Origin: Candidatus Aerophobota bacterium
GTDB lineage: Bacteria > Aerophobota > Aerophobia > Aerophobales > B47-G16
DNA: 31,379 nucleotides
Assembly (NCBI GenBank): GCA_003648815.1
Contig: QMPZ01000004.1
Span: forward strand, 1 to 31,379
Reading direction: 5' to 3'
Shown here: positions 23,741-31,222 of the stretch, piece by piece
Layout of the letters: each line of letters opens with the position of its first letter
Position numbering within the stretch: position 1 is the first letter of the stretch
The notes under the pieces: model-generated
Database searches by the model: none
Told to the model about the DNA's origin: nothing
Seen by the model: only the letters and a program-made list of their open reading frames with translations
Position numbers and translations under genes: made by a program

Positions 23741-24714
23741 TATTCCTCCAGCAAGGCCTTCGCCAGGATTTTCTCGGCCACCTCCATGGTCTTCACGGCG
23801 TCGGAAAAGTTTGATGCGGGCTGTTTTCCTGACTTGAGGCAGTCGATGAACTCACGGTTCTTTGCCTGAAAACCTGCGTAGACGTAAAACTCCTCGCTTC
23901 CAGCAACCTTGCGGGTATCGTATTCGACACCCCTGGTGTCACCATCAGCGTAAAGGTATCCCTTTCCCTCAGGATCAGCCTCAGCACATATTCCCGGTGC
24001 ATGCATCTCGACCCTGAAGATGCGACGCCCGCTTGTCCAGCTGTTTATCATAACTCCTGTGGCACCGCTGTCGAACTCAAGGAGCGATGAGATAAAGTTG
24101 ATATCTGGCACGAGGACTCGCCTCGTCAAGCTCTTTATCCTCACAACCTCACCACCACACATCCAGCGAAGCGTATCGATTGCGTGAACACCATCGTCCA
24201 TCATATGGTCACGTGCCCCGAGAAATGGCTCAATATTGCATTTGTAGAACATACACACAGCATGGACAATTGGACCGCGTTTAAGACATTCCTCTTTCAG
24301 CTTCACCAGCATGGGACAGCTTCGACGCTGGAAACTCACCTGGGTGATGCAGCCTTTTTTCTCCGCCAGATAAGCCAAGGCACGCGCCTGATGGATGGTG
24401 ATGCCCATCGGCTTTTCGATGTAGAGGTTCAGGCCCTCATTTAAGCACCAGAGCCATACATCGTACATCATATGTGGCTGTCCGATGGCATATACTGCAT
24501 CGGGTGCGACCTCCTCAATCATCTTCCGGTAGTCGGTATATCTTTTTTCTATGCCAAACCTTTCGGCTGTCCTGCTTAAGCGATCCGGATCAAGATCGCA
24601 GATCGCCACCATCTCCACGTCATCAAAGGAGGCAAGTGACGGATAATGAACTCTGTTGGCCATACTTCCCGCACCTATCATTGCCACGCGAACCTTTCGG
24701 AAATCTTTCGCCAT
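23740..24714 (-). CDS. Gfo/Idh/MocA family NAD(P)-dependent oxidoreductase
   Basis: Sugar or cyclitol dehydrogenase of the glucose-fructose oxidoreductase/inositol dehydrogenase family, 324 residues. The Rossmann motif VAMIGAGSMANRVHYPSL starts near residue 10, VAICDLDPDRL gives the acidic end of the second strand (NAD preference), and LYIEKPMGI holds the conserved catalytic lysine of the EKP motif. The C-terminal domain has DDGVHAIDTLRWMCGG with the expected Asp and His. Substrates in the family include myo-inositol, glucose, xylose and N-acetylhexosamines. It is 11 bp from the isomerase gene and overlaps the hydrolase gene by one base. With a TIM-barrel isomerase and a zinc dehydrogenase in the same run, an inositol-like substrate is plausible. 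Confidence 0.92.
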   Translation of the reverse strand: MAKDFRKVRVAMIGAGSMANRVHYPSLASFDDVEMVAICDLDPDRLSRTAERFGIEKRYTDYRKMIEEVAPDAVYAIGQPHMMYDVWLWCLNEGLNLYIEKPMGITIHQARALAYLAEKKGCITQVSFQRRSCPMLVKLKEECLKRGPIVHAVCMFYKCNIEPFLGARDHMMDDGVHAIDTLRWMCGGEVVRIKSLTRRVLVPDINFISSLLEFDSGATGVMINSWTSGRRIFRVEMHAPGICAEADPEGKGYLYADGDTRGVEYDTRKVAGSEEFYVYAGFQAKNREFIDCLKSGKQPASNFSDAVKTMEVAEKILAKALLEE

Positions 24715-24725
24715 CCTTTTCTCCT

Positions 24726-25517
24726 TCAGGCAAACAGCGACCTGGCAAAGGCGATATCCTCGGCGATCAGGCGGTTAACTGAAGCCTCATCTGTGTACTC
24801 GGCCGTAAGACAGATGACCCCTTTATAGCCTCTTCTCTTCAGCTCGGCAGCTACCCTTGGCCATGAGGCGAGGCCCTGCCTTCCCGTAGTCCAATAGGGC
24901 CTCCATACCACATCCTCTGCCTCAGGACCGGTCACGCGTCGCCAGAAGGCATTCTTTAAGTTGACCATGCAAAGATGGGACCACACGATGTCGATGGCCA
25001 TCTCCGGCTCCTCCCCACTTAAGGCATTGTGAGCGGCGTCCCACACGGCACCGATGTGCCTTGGGTCATATTTTTCGATGAGATGTCTTATGCCCATGGC
25101 ATTGCAGACAAACCGGCCACAGTGATTTTGAATTCCGAGCTTTACGCCATATCTGTCCAAAATTGGCACGAGGGCATCAAGCTTCTTCTGAAGCTTTGCC
25201 TCCGTAGCCATATAGCCTTCCTCCTGGATGCCCACACAGATCCTGATTATGGGAATACCAGCTTCGGCACAGGCCGAGATGGTTTCCTCATCAGCTGGCC
25301 CGGCAACGCTGGTGACCTTTACGCCGAACTCGGAAAGCCCTCTGGCAACCCTGGGAAGGTCCTTGGTGACGTTTTCTGGCTCGACCTGAAATCCAGGTCT
25401 TACTGGAAGCTCAACTCCATCAAATCCCAGATCATGGACCATCCTCCCGAGTTCGCCTATCGGCATCTTCTTCCAGGGCTTCGTGAAGACGGAAAACGTA
25501 ATCCTTTTCTCGCCCAT
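24726..25517 (-). CDS. Sugar phosphate isomerase/epimerase (xylose isomerase-like TIM barrel)
   Basis: 263 residues, the size of IolE, IolI and IolO-type and hydroxypyruvate isomerase-like proteins. The barrel pattern shows as DLGFDGVELPVR near 30-41, IRICVGIQEEGYM, LGIQNHCGRF, IGAVWDAAHNALSGEEP and VICLTAEYTDE. Predicted metal ligands are the Glu in the first, the Asp and His in VWDAAHN and the Glu in TAEY. There is no signal peptide. It acts on an unphosphorylated or phosphorylated ketose, keto-acid or keto-inositol; the sequence does not tell which. It follows glycerol kinase by 13 bp and precedes the Gfo/Idh/MocA gene by 11 bp, so the three are probably translated from one message. Confidence 0.88.
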   Translation of the reverse strand: MGEKRITFSVFTKPWKKMPIGELGRMVHDLGFDGVELPVRPGFQVEPENVTKDLPRVARGLSEFGVKVTSVAGPADEETISACAEAGIPIIRICVGIQEEGYMATEAKLQKKLDALVPILDRYGVKLGIQNHCGRFVCNAMGIRHLIEKYDPRHIGAVWDAAHNALSGEEPEMAIDIVWSHLCMVNLKNAFWRRVTGPEAEDVVWRPYWTTGRQGLASWPRVAAELKRRGYKGVICLTAEYTDEASVNRLIAEDIAFARSLFA

Positions 25518-25530
25518 TGTCTACTCCCAT

Positions 25531-27027
25531 TTATGATTTCTTTTCCAAAATACACCTTACCGCCCTCCTCCACCCCTTATAAAGGCTTTCTCTTTTCTTT
25601 TCATCCATCCTGGGAACAAATAAGACATCACGCTTCCACAAAGAGGAAAGCTCATCTGTATCCTTCCAGAAGTCCATAGCCAGGCCAGCTAAGAAGGCCG
25701 CTCCTAAGGAGGTGGTCTCCAGGACGGCGGGCCTTTCCACGGGAACGTTCAGGATATCAGCCTGAAATTGCATCAGAAAATCATTTCTTGCTGCCCCTCC
25801 ATCAACCTTTAAAGTCTTGATCCTCATCCCGCTTTCCCTTTCCATGACCTCGAGAACGTCCCTCACCTGGTAGGCTATCGCCTCCAGGGTAGCCCTTATG
25901 ATGTGTTCCTTTCCCACCCCCCGGGTCAAGCCCAGGATTGCTCCCTTAGCCGACATATCCCAGTAAGGAGCCCCAAGGCCGGTAAAGGCAGGAACCACAT
26001 ATACTCCCTTTGTGTCCTCAACTTTGCGGGCCATATCCTCGGTCTCCTCAGCTTTTCCTATCAACCCAAGGCCGTCCCTTAACCACTGCACGGCAGCTCC
26101 AGCGGTAAAGACGCTTCCCTCCAGGGCATAGGCCAGCTTTCCGTTCTTGCCGCAGGCAAGAGTTGTCAGAAGGTGTCCAGACGAAGCCGATGGCCTTTTG
26201 CCCGTGTTGAGCAGGAGAAAACAGCCCGTTCCATAGGTGTTTTTGACCGTACCCGGGCTAAAACAGGCCTGGCCAAATAAAGCAGCCTGTTGATCACCTA
26301 CTAAAGCTGCTATAGGAATACCCGGCTCTATTGGACCGTTAAGGGCGGTATAACCATATATTCCACTGGATGGCCTTACTTCAGGAAGCATTTGCCGGGG
26401 AACATCCAAAAGCTCCAGGAGCTCCTCATCCCATCTTAGATTGCCAATGTTGAAGAGCATCGTGCGGGAGGCATTGGTGTAGTCGGTGAGATGAAATTTT
26501 CCCGCGGTAAGCCTCCATAAAAGAAAACTGTCCACAGTCCCAAAGGCGATTTGGCCCTTCTGCGCCCTTTCCCTTAATCCCTTGAGGTGATCCAGTATCC
26601 ACTTGATCTTGGTAGCGGAAAAATAAGCATCGACTACCAGTCCTGTCTTTTCCCTGATAGTTTCTCCCAGCCCTCTCGCCTTAAGCTTCTCGCATAAGGG
26701 TGCGGTCCTCCTGCATTGCCAGACGATGGCGTTATAGACGGGCCTACCGGTATCCCGGTCCCAGACCACGGTCGTTTCCCTCTGGTTAGTAATCCCAATG
26801 GCAGCAATGCTGCTTGAGGTAAGATTGCCCTTGCTCAACGCCTCCTCAATGCAGGACAGAGAGCTTTTCCATATCTCCTCAGGATCTTGCTCCACCCATC
26901 CAGGATGAGGGTAATACTGAGTGATCTCTCGATATGCCTGGGAAAAAACATTGGCGTTCTCATCGTAGAGTATGGCCCTGGTTCCTGTGGTTCCCTGATC
27001 AAGGGAGAGGATAAATTTTCGCTTCAT
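25531..27027 (-). CDS. glpK: Glycerol kinase (FGGY family)
   Basis: Phosphorylates glycerol (or a related triose or polyol) with ATP. From the ATG at 27027 the protein has 498 residues, the normal GlpK length. A longer frame to 27093 would run through the promoter and into the tandem repeats, so it is rejected. The ATP-binding start MKRKFILSLDQGTTGTRAIL, GWVEQDPEEIW, IGITNQRETTVVWDRDTG and VWQCRRTAPLC are classic GlpK segments, as is FTGLGAPYWDMSAKGAILGL. The C-terminal VDGGAARNDFLMQFQADIL completes the FGGY pattern. It is the first gene of the run, with its own promoter. No glpF, glpD or glpO gene is near, so glycerol may be a product or side-branch of the pathway rather than the imported substrate. 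Confidence 0.93.
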   Translation of the reverse strand: MKRKFILSLDQGTTGTRAILYDENANVFSQAYREITQYYPHPGWVEQDPEEIWKSSLSCIEEALSKGNLTSSSIAAIGITNQRETTVVWDRDTGRPVYNAIVWQCRRTAPLCEKLKARGLGETIREKTGLVVDAYFSATKIKWILDHLKGLRERAQKGQIAFGTVDSFLLWRLTAGKFHLTDYTNASRTMLFNIGNLRWDEELLELLDVPRQMLPEVRPSSGIYGYTALNGPIEPGIPIAALVGDQQAALFGQACFSPGTVKNTYGTGCFLLLNTGKRPSASSGHLLTTLACGKNGKLAYALEGSVFTAGAAVQWLRDGLGLIGKAEETEDMARKVEDTKGVYVVPAFTGLGAPYWDMSAKGAILGLTRGVGKEHIIRATLEAIAYQVRDVLEVMERESGMRIKTLKVDGGAARNDFLMQFQADILNVPVERPAVLETTSLGAAFLAGLAMDFWKDTDELSSLWKRDVLFVPRMDEKKRESLYKGWRRAVRCILEKKS

Positions 27028-27048
27028 TCCCCTTGCCTTCCGTCTTAA

Positions 27049-27076
27049 ATTATATATTTTTTCAATATTTTGTAAA
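27049..27076 (-). promoter_or_regulatory. Promoter of the glpK-led run
   Basis: On the minus strand TTTACA (27071-27076), 16-bp spacer, TATAAT (27049-27054). The leader would be about 15 nt with GGAAGG/AGGGG before the ATG at 27027. The promoter touches the 7-bp repeat array (27082-27172), so repeat number could change what lies directly upstream of the -35 box. Confidence 0.75.
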
Positions 27077-27081
27077 TATTC

Positions 27082-27172
27082 CTCACCCTTCACTCTTCAC
27101 TCTTCACTCTTCCCCCTTCCCCCTTCACCCTTCACTCTTCACTCTTTACTCTTCACTCTTTACTCTTCACTA
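27082..27172. repeat. Degenerate 7-bp tandem repeat, array 2 (13 units)
   Basis: Thirteen units in perfect 7-bp register, plus-strand consensus TTCACTC with variants TTCCCCC, TTCACCC, TTTACTC and CTCACCC. It fills the space between the divergent glpK and mreB promoters. Same family and orientation as the arrays at 19221 and 31326. Confidence 0.92.
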
Positions 27173-27182
27173 AAGGCATTCC

Positions 27183-27210
27183 TTGACTTTTCCCTTCTCC
27201 ATGTTATAAT
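27183..27210 (+). promoter_or_regulatory. Promoter of mreBCD, leaderless or nearly so
   Basis: TTGACT (27183-27188), 16-bp spacer, TATAAT (27205-27210). The mreB ATG is at 27218, only 8 bp after the -10 box, which is where transcription would normally begin. There is no Shine-Dalgarno sequence before it. The message probably starts at or right beside the ATG. Confidence 0.75.
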
Positions 27211-27217
27211 AACTTCC

Positions 27218-28261
27218 ATGTTCAAAGACCTATTCAACTTCAGGATATTTGGCCATAGCTTAGGGATAGACCTGGGAACCAGCAACACTCTAATCTACGC
27301 CAGGGGTGAGGGGGTTATCCTGAGAATGCCTTCTGTATTAGCTGTCAGCCGCCGGAACGGAAAAGTCCTGGCAATAGGAGAGGAGGCCAAGAGGATGATA
27401 GGTAAAACCCCCCAGAATATCCTGGCTGTGCGTCCCCTGCAGGATGGAGTGATCGCTGACTTTGAGATAACCCAGACGATGTTCAAGTACTTCATCTCCC
27501 GGGTTCAGCGCCATCACATTCTCGTAGGTCCCAAGATGGTCATTGGGGTTCCCTCCCGGGCTACTGAAGTGGAGAAAAAGGCAGTAATGGAGATAGCCAC
27601 AGAAGCTGGAGCACGACAGGTTCATTTAGTGGCTGAGCCGGTGGCAGCCGTCATCGGAGCAGATCTTCCCATATCCGAGCCCTTAGGTAACATGATTGTG
27701 GACATTGGAGGAGGAACCAGCGAAGCAGCCATAATCTCCCTGGATGGAGTGGTCACAAGTAACTCCACCCGGATAGCTGGAGATGAAATGGATCAGGCCA
27801 TAGTTCAATATTTAAGAGAGAAACACAACCTGCTCATTGGGGACCAGATGGCGGAGAAGATAAAGATAAGCATAGGATGTGTCCATTCACCATCTCAGGA
27901 GAAGAAGATGAGGGTAAGGGGAAGGGACCTGGCTACAGGTTTTCCCAACGAGGTGGAGATAAGCTCAGGAGAGGTCAGCGAGGCTCTCTCTTCGGTGGTT
28001 AATACTATATGCGATATGATCGAGGCTACCTTGGAGCAGAGTCCTCCTGAACTGGCTGGAGATATAATGGAAAGGGGAATATGTCTTACTGGAGGAGGAG
28101 CCTGCCTTGCCGGACTTGACAAATATGTCTCTAAGAGAACCAAACTTTGCGTAAAGGTAGCTCCAGACCCTCTTCTTTCGGTAGTCCTGGGGACAGGTAA
28201 ACTGTTAGAAGACCAAAATCTTCTATCTAACGTAGAGATGACCTCCACCCTGGAAAGTTAA
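27218..28261 (+). CDS. mreB: Rod shape-determining protein MreB
   Basis: Actin-like ATPase that forms membrane-attached filaments and guides lateral cell-wall synthesis. 347 residues, full length. The first phosphate loop GIDLGTSNT is at residues 16-24; PEPVAA-type segment VAEPVAAVIGADLPI, the second loop MIVDIGGGTSEAAIISL and the adenosine motif GICLTGGGACLAGLDKYV all match the family. The N-terminal MFKDLFNFRIF forms the short amphipathic, membrane-binding stretch. It is followed 16 bp later by mreC and then mreD, the standard operon, but no mrdA/pbp2 or rodA gene follows: the next genes run in the opposite direction. Translation probably starts on a leaderless message. Confidence 0.96.
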   Translation: MFKDLFNFRIFGHSLGIDLGTSNTLIYARGEGVILRMPSVLAVSRRNGKVLAIGEEAKRMIGKTPQNILAVRPLQDGVIADFEITQTMFKYFISRVQRHHILVGPKMVIGVPSRATEVEKKAVMEIATEAGARQVHLVAEPVAAVIGADLPISEPLGNMIVDIGGGTSEAAIISLDGVVTSNSTRIAGDEMDQAIVQYLREKHNLLIGDQMAEKIKISIGCVHSPSQEKKMRVRGRDLATGFPNEVEISSGEVSEALSSVVNTICDMIEATLEQSPPELAGDIMERGICLTGGGACLAGLDKYVSKRTKLCVKVAPDPLLSVVLGTGKLLEDQNLLSNVEMTSTLES

Positions 28262-28277
28262 TCTTCGGGAGTGAAAA

Positions 28278-29096
28278 ATTAAGCTAAAAATCCACTCAAA
28301 AGCAACCCTTTTAACCTTTCTTCTTGCATCTTCCCTCGTGCTGATGTTAATCTCCAACCACAAGAAGGACTTGCCTGCCCGGATCAGGGAAGGAGGCTAT
28401 AGTTTCGTCGACCCCTTACGAATATCTTTTTTAACCTTAAAGAATAGACTTTTTGAATTTATGGAAAACTTTCAGGAAATTGAAAAACTGAGAAGTGAAA
28501 ATCAAACGCTTAAGATAAAGATGGAAGAGCTTCTCTTTTATCAGAAAAACTATTATCAGGAAATAATCTCAGCCAATCAGCGGCTACGAGAGCTACTTGG
28601 CTTCAAGGAAAAGCAGCCTTATTCCCTTATCCCGGTGGAGGTAATAGCCTATGATCCACACAACTACTTCAAGGTCATCTTCATCGGAAAGGGAAAAAAA
28701 GAGGGAATAGAAAAGGAAATGGTGGTGGTTAACGCTCAGGGGTTGGTGGGAAGGGTGATCGAGGTTTATCCTCACCGAGCCAAGGTGCTCTTGATCCTGG
28801 ATGAGAGAAGCAAGATAGGGGTTCGGGACCAAAGAACAAGGGATATGGGAATACTCCAGGGCAAGGGAGAAAAGGGAGTATGTGAGTTAAAATATGTCCT
28901 GAGCAGGGCTGATGTAAGGGTGGGAGATAAGATAATAACCTCAGGATTAGGAGGTCTTTTCCCCAAGGGAATTGTAGTGGGCAAGATTTGCGCCATAAAA
29001 AAGGACCCCAATCAACTGTTTCAAGAGATAGAGGTGGTACCCTCGGTGGATTTTGGAAAGCTGGAGGAGCTGTTCGCAATAAAAAGAGAAAAATGA
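28278..29096 (+). CDS. mreC: Rod shape-determining protein MreC, probable non-standard ATT start
   Basis: Bitopic inner-membrane protein linking MreB with the wall synthases. The soluble part is standard: a coiled-coil at about 55-95, then beta domains with VIAYDPHNYFKVIFIGKGKK, VNAQGLVGRVIEV and GLGGLFPKGIVVGKI. The first usable standard start (GTG at 28338) has no ribosome binding site and would cut off the membrane anchor. The same frame continues upstream without a stop to TGA at 28272 and encodes KLKIHSKATLLTFLLASSLV, a perfect N-terminal anchor. GGGAG lies 7 nt before an ATT at 28278. I place the start there, giving 272 residues, close to usual MreC. A sequence error turning ATG into ATT cannot be excluded. 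It overlaps mreD by 4 bp. Confidence 0.88.
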   Translation: MKLKIHSKATLLTFLLASSLVLMLISNHKKDLPARIREGGYSFVDPLRISFLTLKNRLFEFMENFQEIEKLRSENQTLKIKMEELLFYQKNYYQEIISANQRLRELLGFKEKQPYSLIPVEVIAYDPHNYFKVIFIGKGKKEGIEKEMVVVNAQGLVGRVIEVYPHRAKVLLILDERSKIGVRDQRTRDMGILQGKGEKGVCELKYVLSRADVRVGDKIITSGLGGLFPKGIVVGKICAIKKDPNQLFQEIEVVPSVDFGKLEELFAIKREK

Positions 29097-29584
29097 TGAA
29101 AAAGATACTTATCCTGATAGCTTCTGTCCTGCTCTGCCTTATTCTTCAGATTACTTTAATAGGAGGAGTTCAGGCTAAGGGAGGAAAGCCTGATCTACTT
29201 TTGATTCTTCTGGTCTTGTGGGCCTGGAATACTGATTGGAAGCAGGGCTTGCTGGCTGGCTTTTTTATCGGCCTACTCGAGGACATCCTCTTTTCCCCCC
29301 TGCTCGGCCTGAATGCCTTTTCCCTCTCGTTGACAGGATTCGTCGTCGGTGAGGTTAAAGAAAGGGTTTATGAGGAAAACGTGGTCGCCCTCCTCCTCGT
29401 GACCGCAGCAGCTTCTCTCTTGAATGGCATCGTCTTCTTTTCCTGGGCCCGGATATTTAACATCTTCTCCTCTTTTCTGGGAAAGATATCCTCACTTACC
29501 CTTCCCACCTCCTTGTATAACTGCCTTCTGATGTTCTTCATCTTCCTGATAAAGGGAAAGTTCGGCAGGGAGAAAATCCACTAA
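29093..29584 (+). CDS. mreD: Rod shape-determining protein MreD
   Basis: Integral membrane partner of MreC, 163 residues with about five hydrophobic segments, the normal size. The first segment ILILIASVLLCLILQITLI is followed by the family's GGKPDLLLILLVLWAW and then FIGLLEDILFSPLLGLNAF, which carries the conserved G-L-x-x-D pattern. The start is the ATG at 29093 in the ATGATGA overlap with the mreC stop; an upstream in-frame start at 28988 would lie inside mreC. The gene is last in the operon and faces gatC across a 76-bp gap, in which I see no hairpin terminator. Confidence 0.9.
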   Translation: MMKKILILIASVLLCLILQITLIGGVQAKGGKPDLLLILLVLWAWNTDWKQGLLAGFFIGLLEDILFSPLLGLNAFSLSLTGFVVGEVKERVYEENVVALLLVTAAASLLNGIVFFSWARIFNIFSSFLGKISSLTLPTSLYNCLLMFFIFLIKGKFGREKIH

Positions 29585-29660
29585 TAGCTACCCTTAACGA
29601 TAATTCTTCCTCCACGAGCGTTTTTCGCTGCTTCCCCCGGTAAGGTTGCATCAGAAAAAG

Positions 29661-29963
29661 CTATTCTATAACCTTGGGCACCCGGAACTGGCCGTATTTT
29701 CTTTGTGGAGCATTGGATAAGGCCTCCTCTGGTGAAAGAGAGCTTTTTTTCTCATCCTCCCTGAAGACATTCTTTACCGGCAAGACGTGCGAGGTGGGAG
29801 GAACATTTCGGGTATCCAGCTTCCTTAACTTTTCCACGTAGGCGAGGATTTCTCCCAGCTGCCGGGTAAACTTCTCCTCCTCTTCTTCCGTCAAGTTCAG
29901 CCTTGCTAAGTGAGCGATATATCTGACCTCTTCTCGATTTATTTTCTTTTCCTTCTTTTCCAT
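29661..29963 (-). CDS. gatC: Asp/Glu-tRNA amidotransferase subunit C
   Basis: Small subunit of GatCAB, which makes Gln-tRNA(Gln) or Asn-tRNA(Asn) by amidating misacylated tRNA. 100 residues, normal size. VRYIAHLARLNLTEEEEEKF, the helix QLGEILAYVEKLRKLD and VLPVKNVFREDE are the family blocks that wrap GatA and GatB. It starts 4 bp after mtnA and is probably translated from the same message. gatA is not downstream; that side is convergent with mreD. The genome must carry gatA and gatB elsewhere if the complex works. Confidence 0.92.
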   Translation of the reverse strand: MEKKEKKINREEVRYIAHLARLNLTEEEEEKFTRQLGEILAYVEKLRKLDTRNVPPTSHVLPVKNVFREDEKKSSLSPEEALSNAPQRKYGQFRVPKVIE

Positions 29964-29967
29964 ATCT

Positions 29968-31005
29968 TCACCCTTTAACCTTTCTTAAACTCTCCTCATA
30001 AGGAGGCCTGCATATTCCCCTCTCTGTCACTATTGCCGTGACGTATCTGGCCGGGGTTATGTCAAAGGCAGGGTTATATACCTTTATCCCGCGAGGAGCA
30101 ATCCTTTTGCCAAGTCCCTCAACTATCTCACTTGCATCCCTTTCCTCAATGGGAATTTCCTCTCCACAGGAAAGAGAAAGGTCAATGGTGGAAAGGGGGC
30201 AGGCCACATAAAAGGGAACTTTGTTCTCCCTGGCAAGCACAGCCAAACTATATGTTCCTATCTTATTGGCCACATCTCCATTGGCGGTTACCCTATCGGC
30301 GCCTACCAGGACCTTGTCTATCCTCCCCTGACGCATCAGCTCTCCGGCCATATTATCACAGATCAGGGTAACCTCTATTCCCTCCTGCATGAGTTCCCAG
30401 CTGGTGAGCCTCGCCCCCTGTAGAAGCGGGCGAGTCTCATCCACCCATACCTTTATCCTCTTTCCTTCCTGTTTTGCGGTGTAGATTATCCCCAGGGCAG
30501 TTCCGTAATCGGCGGTGGCCAACGCTCCGGCATTGCAATGGGTAAGGATAGCATCCCCATCTTCGATAAGGCGAGAACCCTCCTTTCCAATCATTCTATT
30601 GCAGCTTCTGTCCTCCTCCATTATCTGAAAGGCCTCGTTCTTGAGAGCTTCCTTGATCTCATCTATGTCCTTGTCCTTGTTCTTCCTGGCGCAGCTGAGC
30701 ATTCGTCTCAAGGACCAGAATAAGTTGACCGCGGTAGGCCGGGAAGAGCCAAGATATTCCACCACCCTCGTCAACTCCTTCTCAAAATCGGAATAGCTTT
30801 CAGCCGCAAAATTTTGCATCGCCAGCACCACTCCAAAAGCTCCGGCAATTCCCAGAGCCGGCGCTCCCCTCACCTTAAGAGAGCAAATCGCCTCCCTCAG
30901 GCTTTCTACATCCTTGCAATAGATATACTCCAGCCTTTCAGGAAGCTTGCTCTGATCGATAATCTTCACCTGGCCATCTACCCATTCTATGGTATTCACA
31001 GGCAT
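29968..31005 (-). CDS. mtnA: S-methyl-5-thioribose-1-phosphate isomerase
   Basis: Isomerises 5-methylthioribose 1-phosphate to the ribulose form in the methionine salvage pathway. From the ATG at 31005, preceded by GGGGG at 6 nt, the protein has 345 residues, exactly the family's usual length, starting MPVNTIEWVDG. A longer frame to 31143 would read through repeated, non-family sequence and is rejected. SLKVRGAPALGIAGAFG, ILTHCNAGALATADYGTALG (with the catalytic Cys) and VGADRVTANGDVANKIGT (with the catalytic Asp) are intact. No other salvage genes lie near; in several anaerobes this enzyme also serves 5-deoxyribose or ribose 1-phosphate disposal. Regulation is unclear because the upstream DNA is occupied by repeats. 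Confidence 0.95.
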   Translation of the reverse strand: MPVNTIEWVDGQVKIIDQSKLPERLEYIYCKDVESLREAICSLKVRGAPALGIAGAFGVVLAMQNFAAESYSDFEKELTRVVEYLGSSRPTAVNLFWSLRRMLSCARKNKDKDIDEIKEALKNEAFQIMEEDRSCNRMIGKEGSRLIEDGDAILTHCNAGALATADYGTALGIIYTAKQEGKRIKVWVDETRPLLQGARLTSWELMQEGIEVTLICDNMAGELMRQGRIDKVLVGADRVTANGDVANKIGTYSLAVLARENKVPFYVACPLSTIDLSLSCGEEIPIEERDASEIVEGLGKRIAPRGIKVYNPAFDITPARYVTAIVTERGICRPPYEESLRKVKG

Positions 31006-31015
31006 ATCATTCCCC

Positions 31016-31057
31016 CTTACGGTGGTTAAAATGTCTTCGACCATTCCTTGCGGAATG
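31016..31057. repeat. Direct repeat copy A (about 41 bp) upstream of mtnA
   Basis: Begins CTTACGGTGGTTAAAATGTC and ends with the small hairpin CATTCC/GGAATG (31042-31057). It matches copy B at 31223-31263 except for three substitutions and a one-base gap. On the minus strand both read as a peptide-like GMVEDIL(T/I)TVR, with two of the three differences silent. Confidence 0.85.
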
Positions 31058-31089
31058 CTCTTCCCTGAAAAAGAGATAAAGCAACCCCA

Positions 31090-31186
31090 GCTGTAGCTAC
31101 TTTCCCCTGAGCGACTTAGGGAAATGACTTTTTTGCGAAGCAAAAAAGGAGGGCTCCCAGGAAGCGAAGGGGAAAGTAGCTACAGC
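31090..31186. mobile_element. 97-bp cruciform element with perfect 18-bp terminal inverted repeats (MITE-like)
   Basis: The outer arms GCTGTAGCTACTTTCCCC (31090-31107) and its exact reverse complement (31169-31186) enclose about 60 bp. Inside are a weaker stem TCCCCTGAG/CTTAGGGA and a strong hairpin CTTTTTTGC-GAA-GCAAAAAAG (31128-31148). It encodes no transposase. Size, terminal inverted repeats and internal symmetry suit a miniature transposable element or other dispersed palindromic repeat. It lies between direct repeats A and B. Confidence 0.6.
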
Positions 31187-31222
31187 ATCCATGCGCAACC
31201 TGAAGGTTGCGGCTACCATAAT

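Noticed and set aside
25531..27027. Standard glycerol-utilisation operon
   Set aside because: No glycerol facilitator, glycerol 3-phosphate dehydrogenase or glp regulator is present; the other nine genes do not belong to that system.
27028..27093. N-terminal extension of glycerol kinase
   Set aside because: It would be translated from the promoter and the tandem repeat; the family start is at 27027.
27082..27172. CRISPR-like repeat array
   Set aside because: The unit is 7 bp, tandem and without spacers; there are no cas genes.
29585..29660. Terminator between the convergent mreD and gatC genes
   Set aside because: No convincing stem with a T-run could be found in the 76-bp gap.
31006..31143. 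46-residue N-terminal extension of MtnA
   Set aside because: It reads through repeat A and the cruciform element; the ATG at 31005 has a good ribosome binding site and gives the normal family length.
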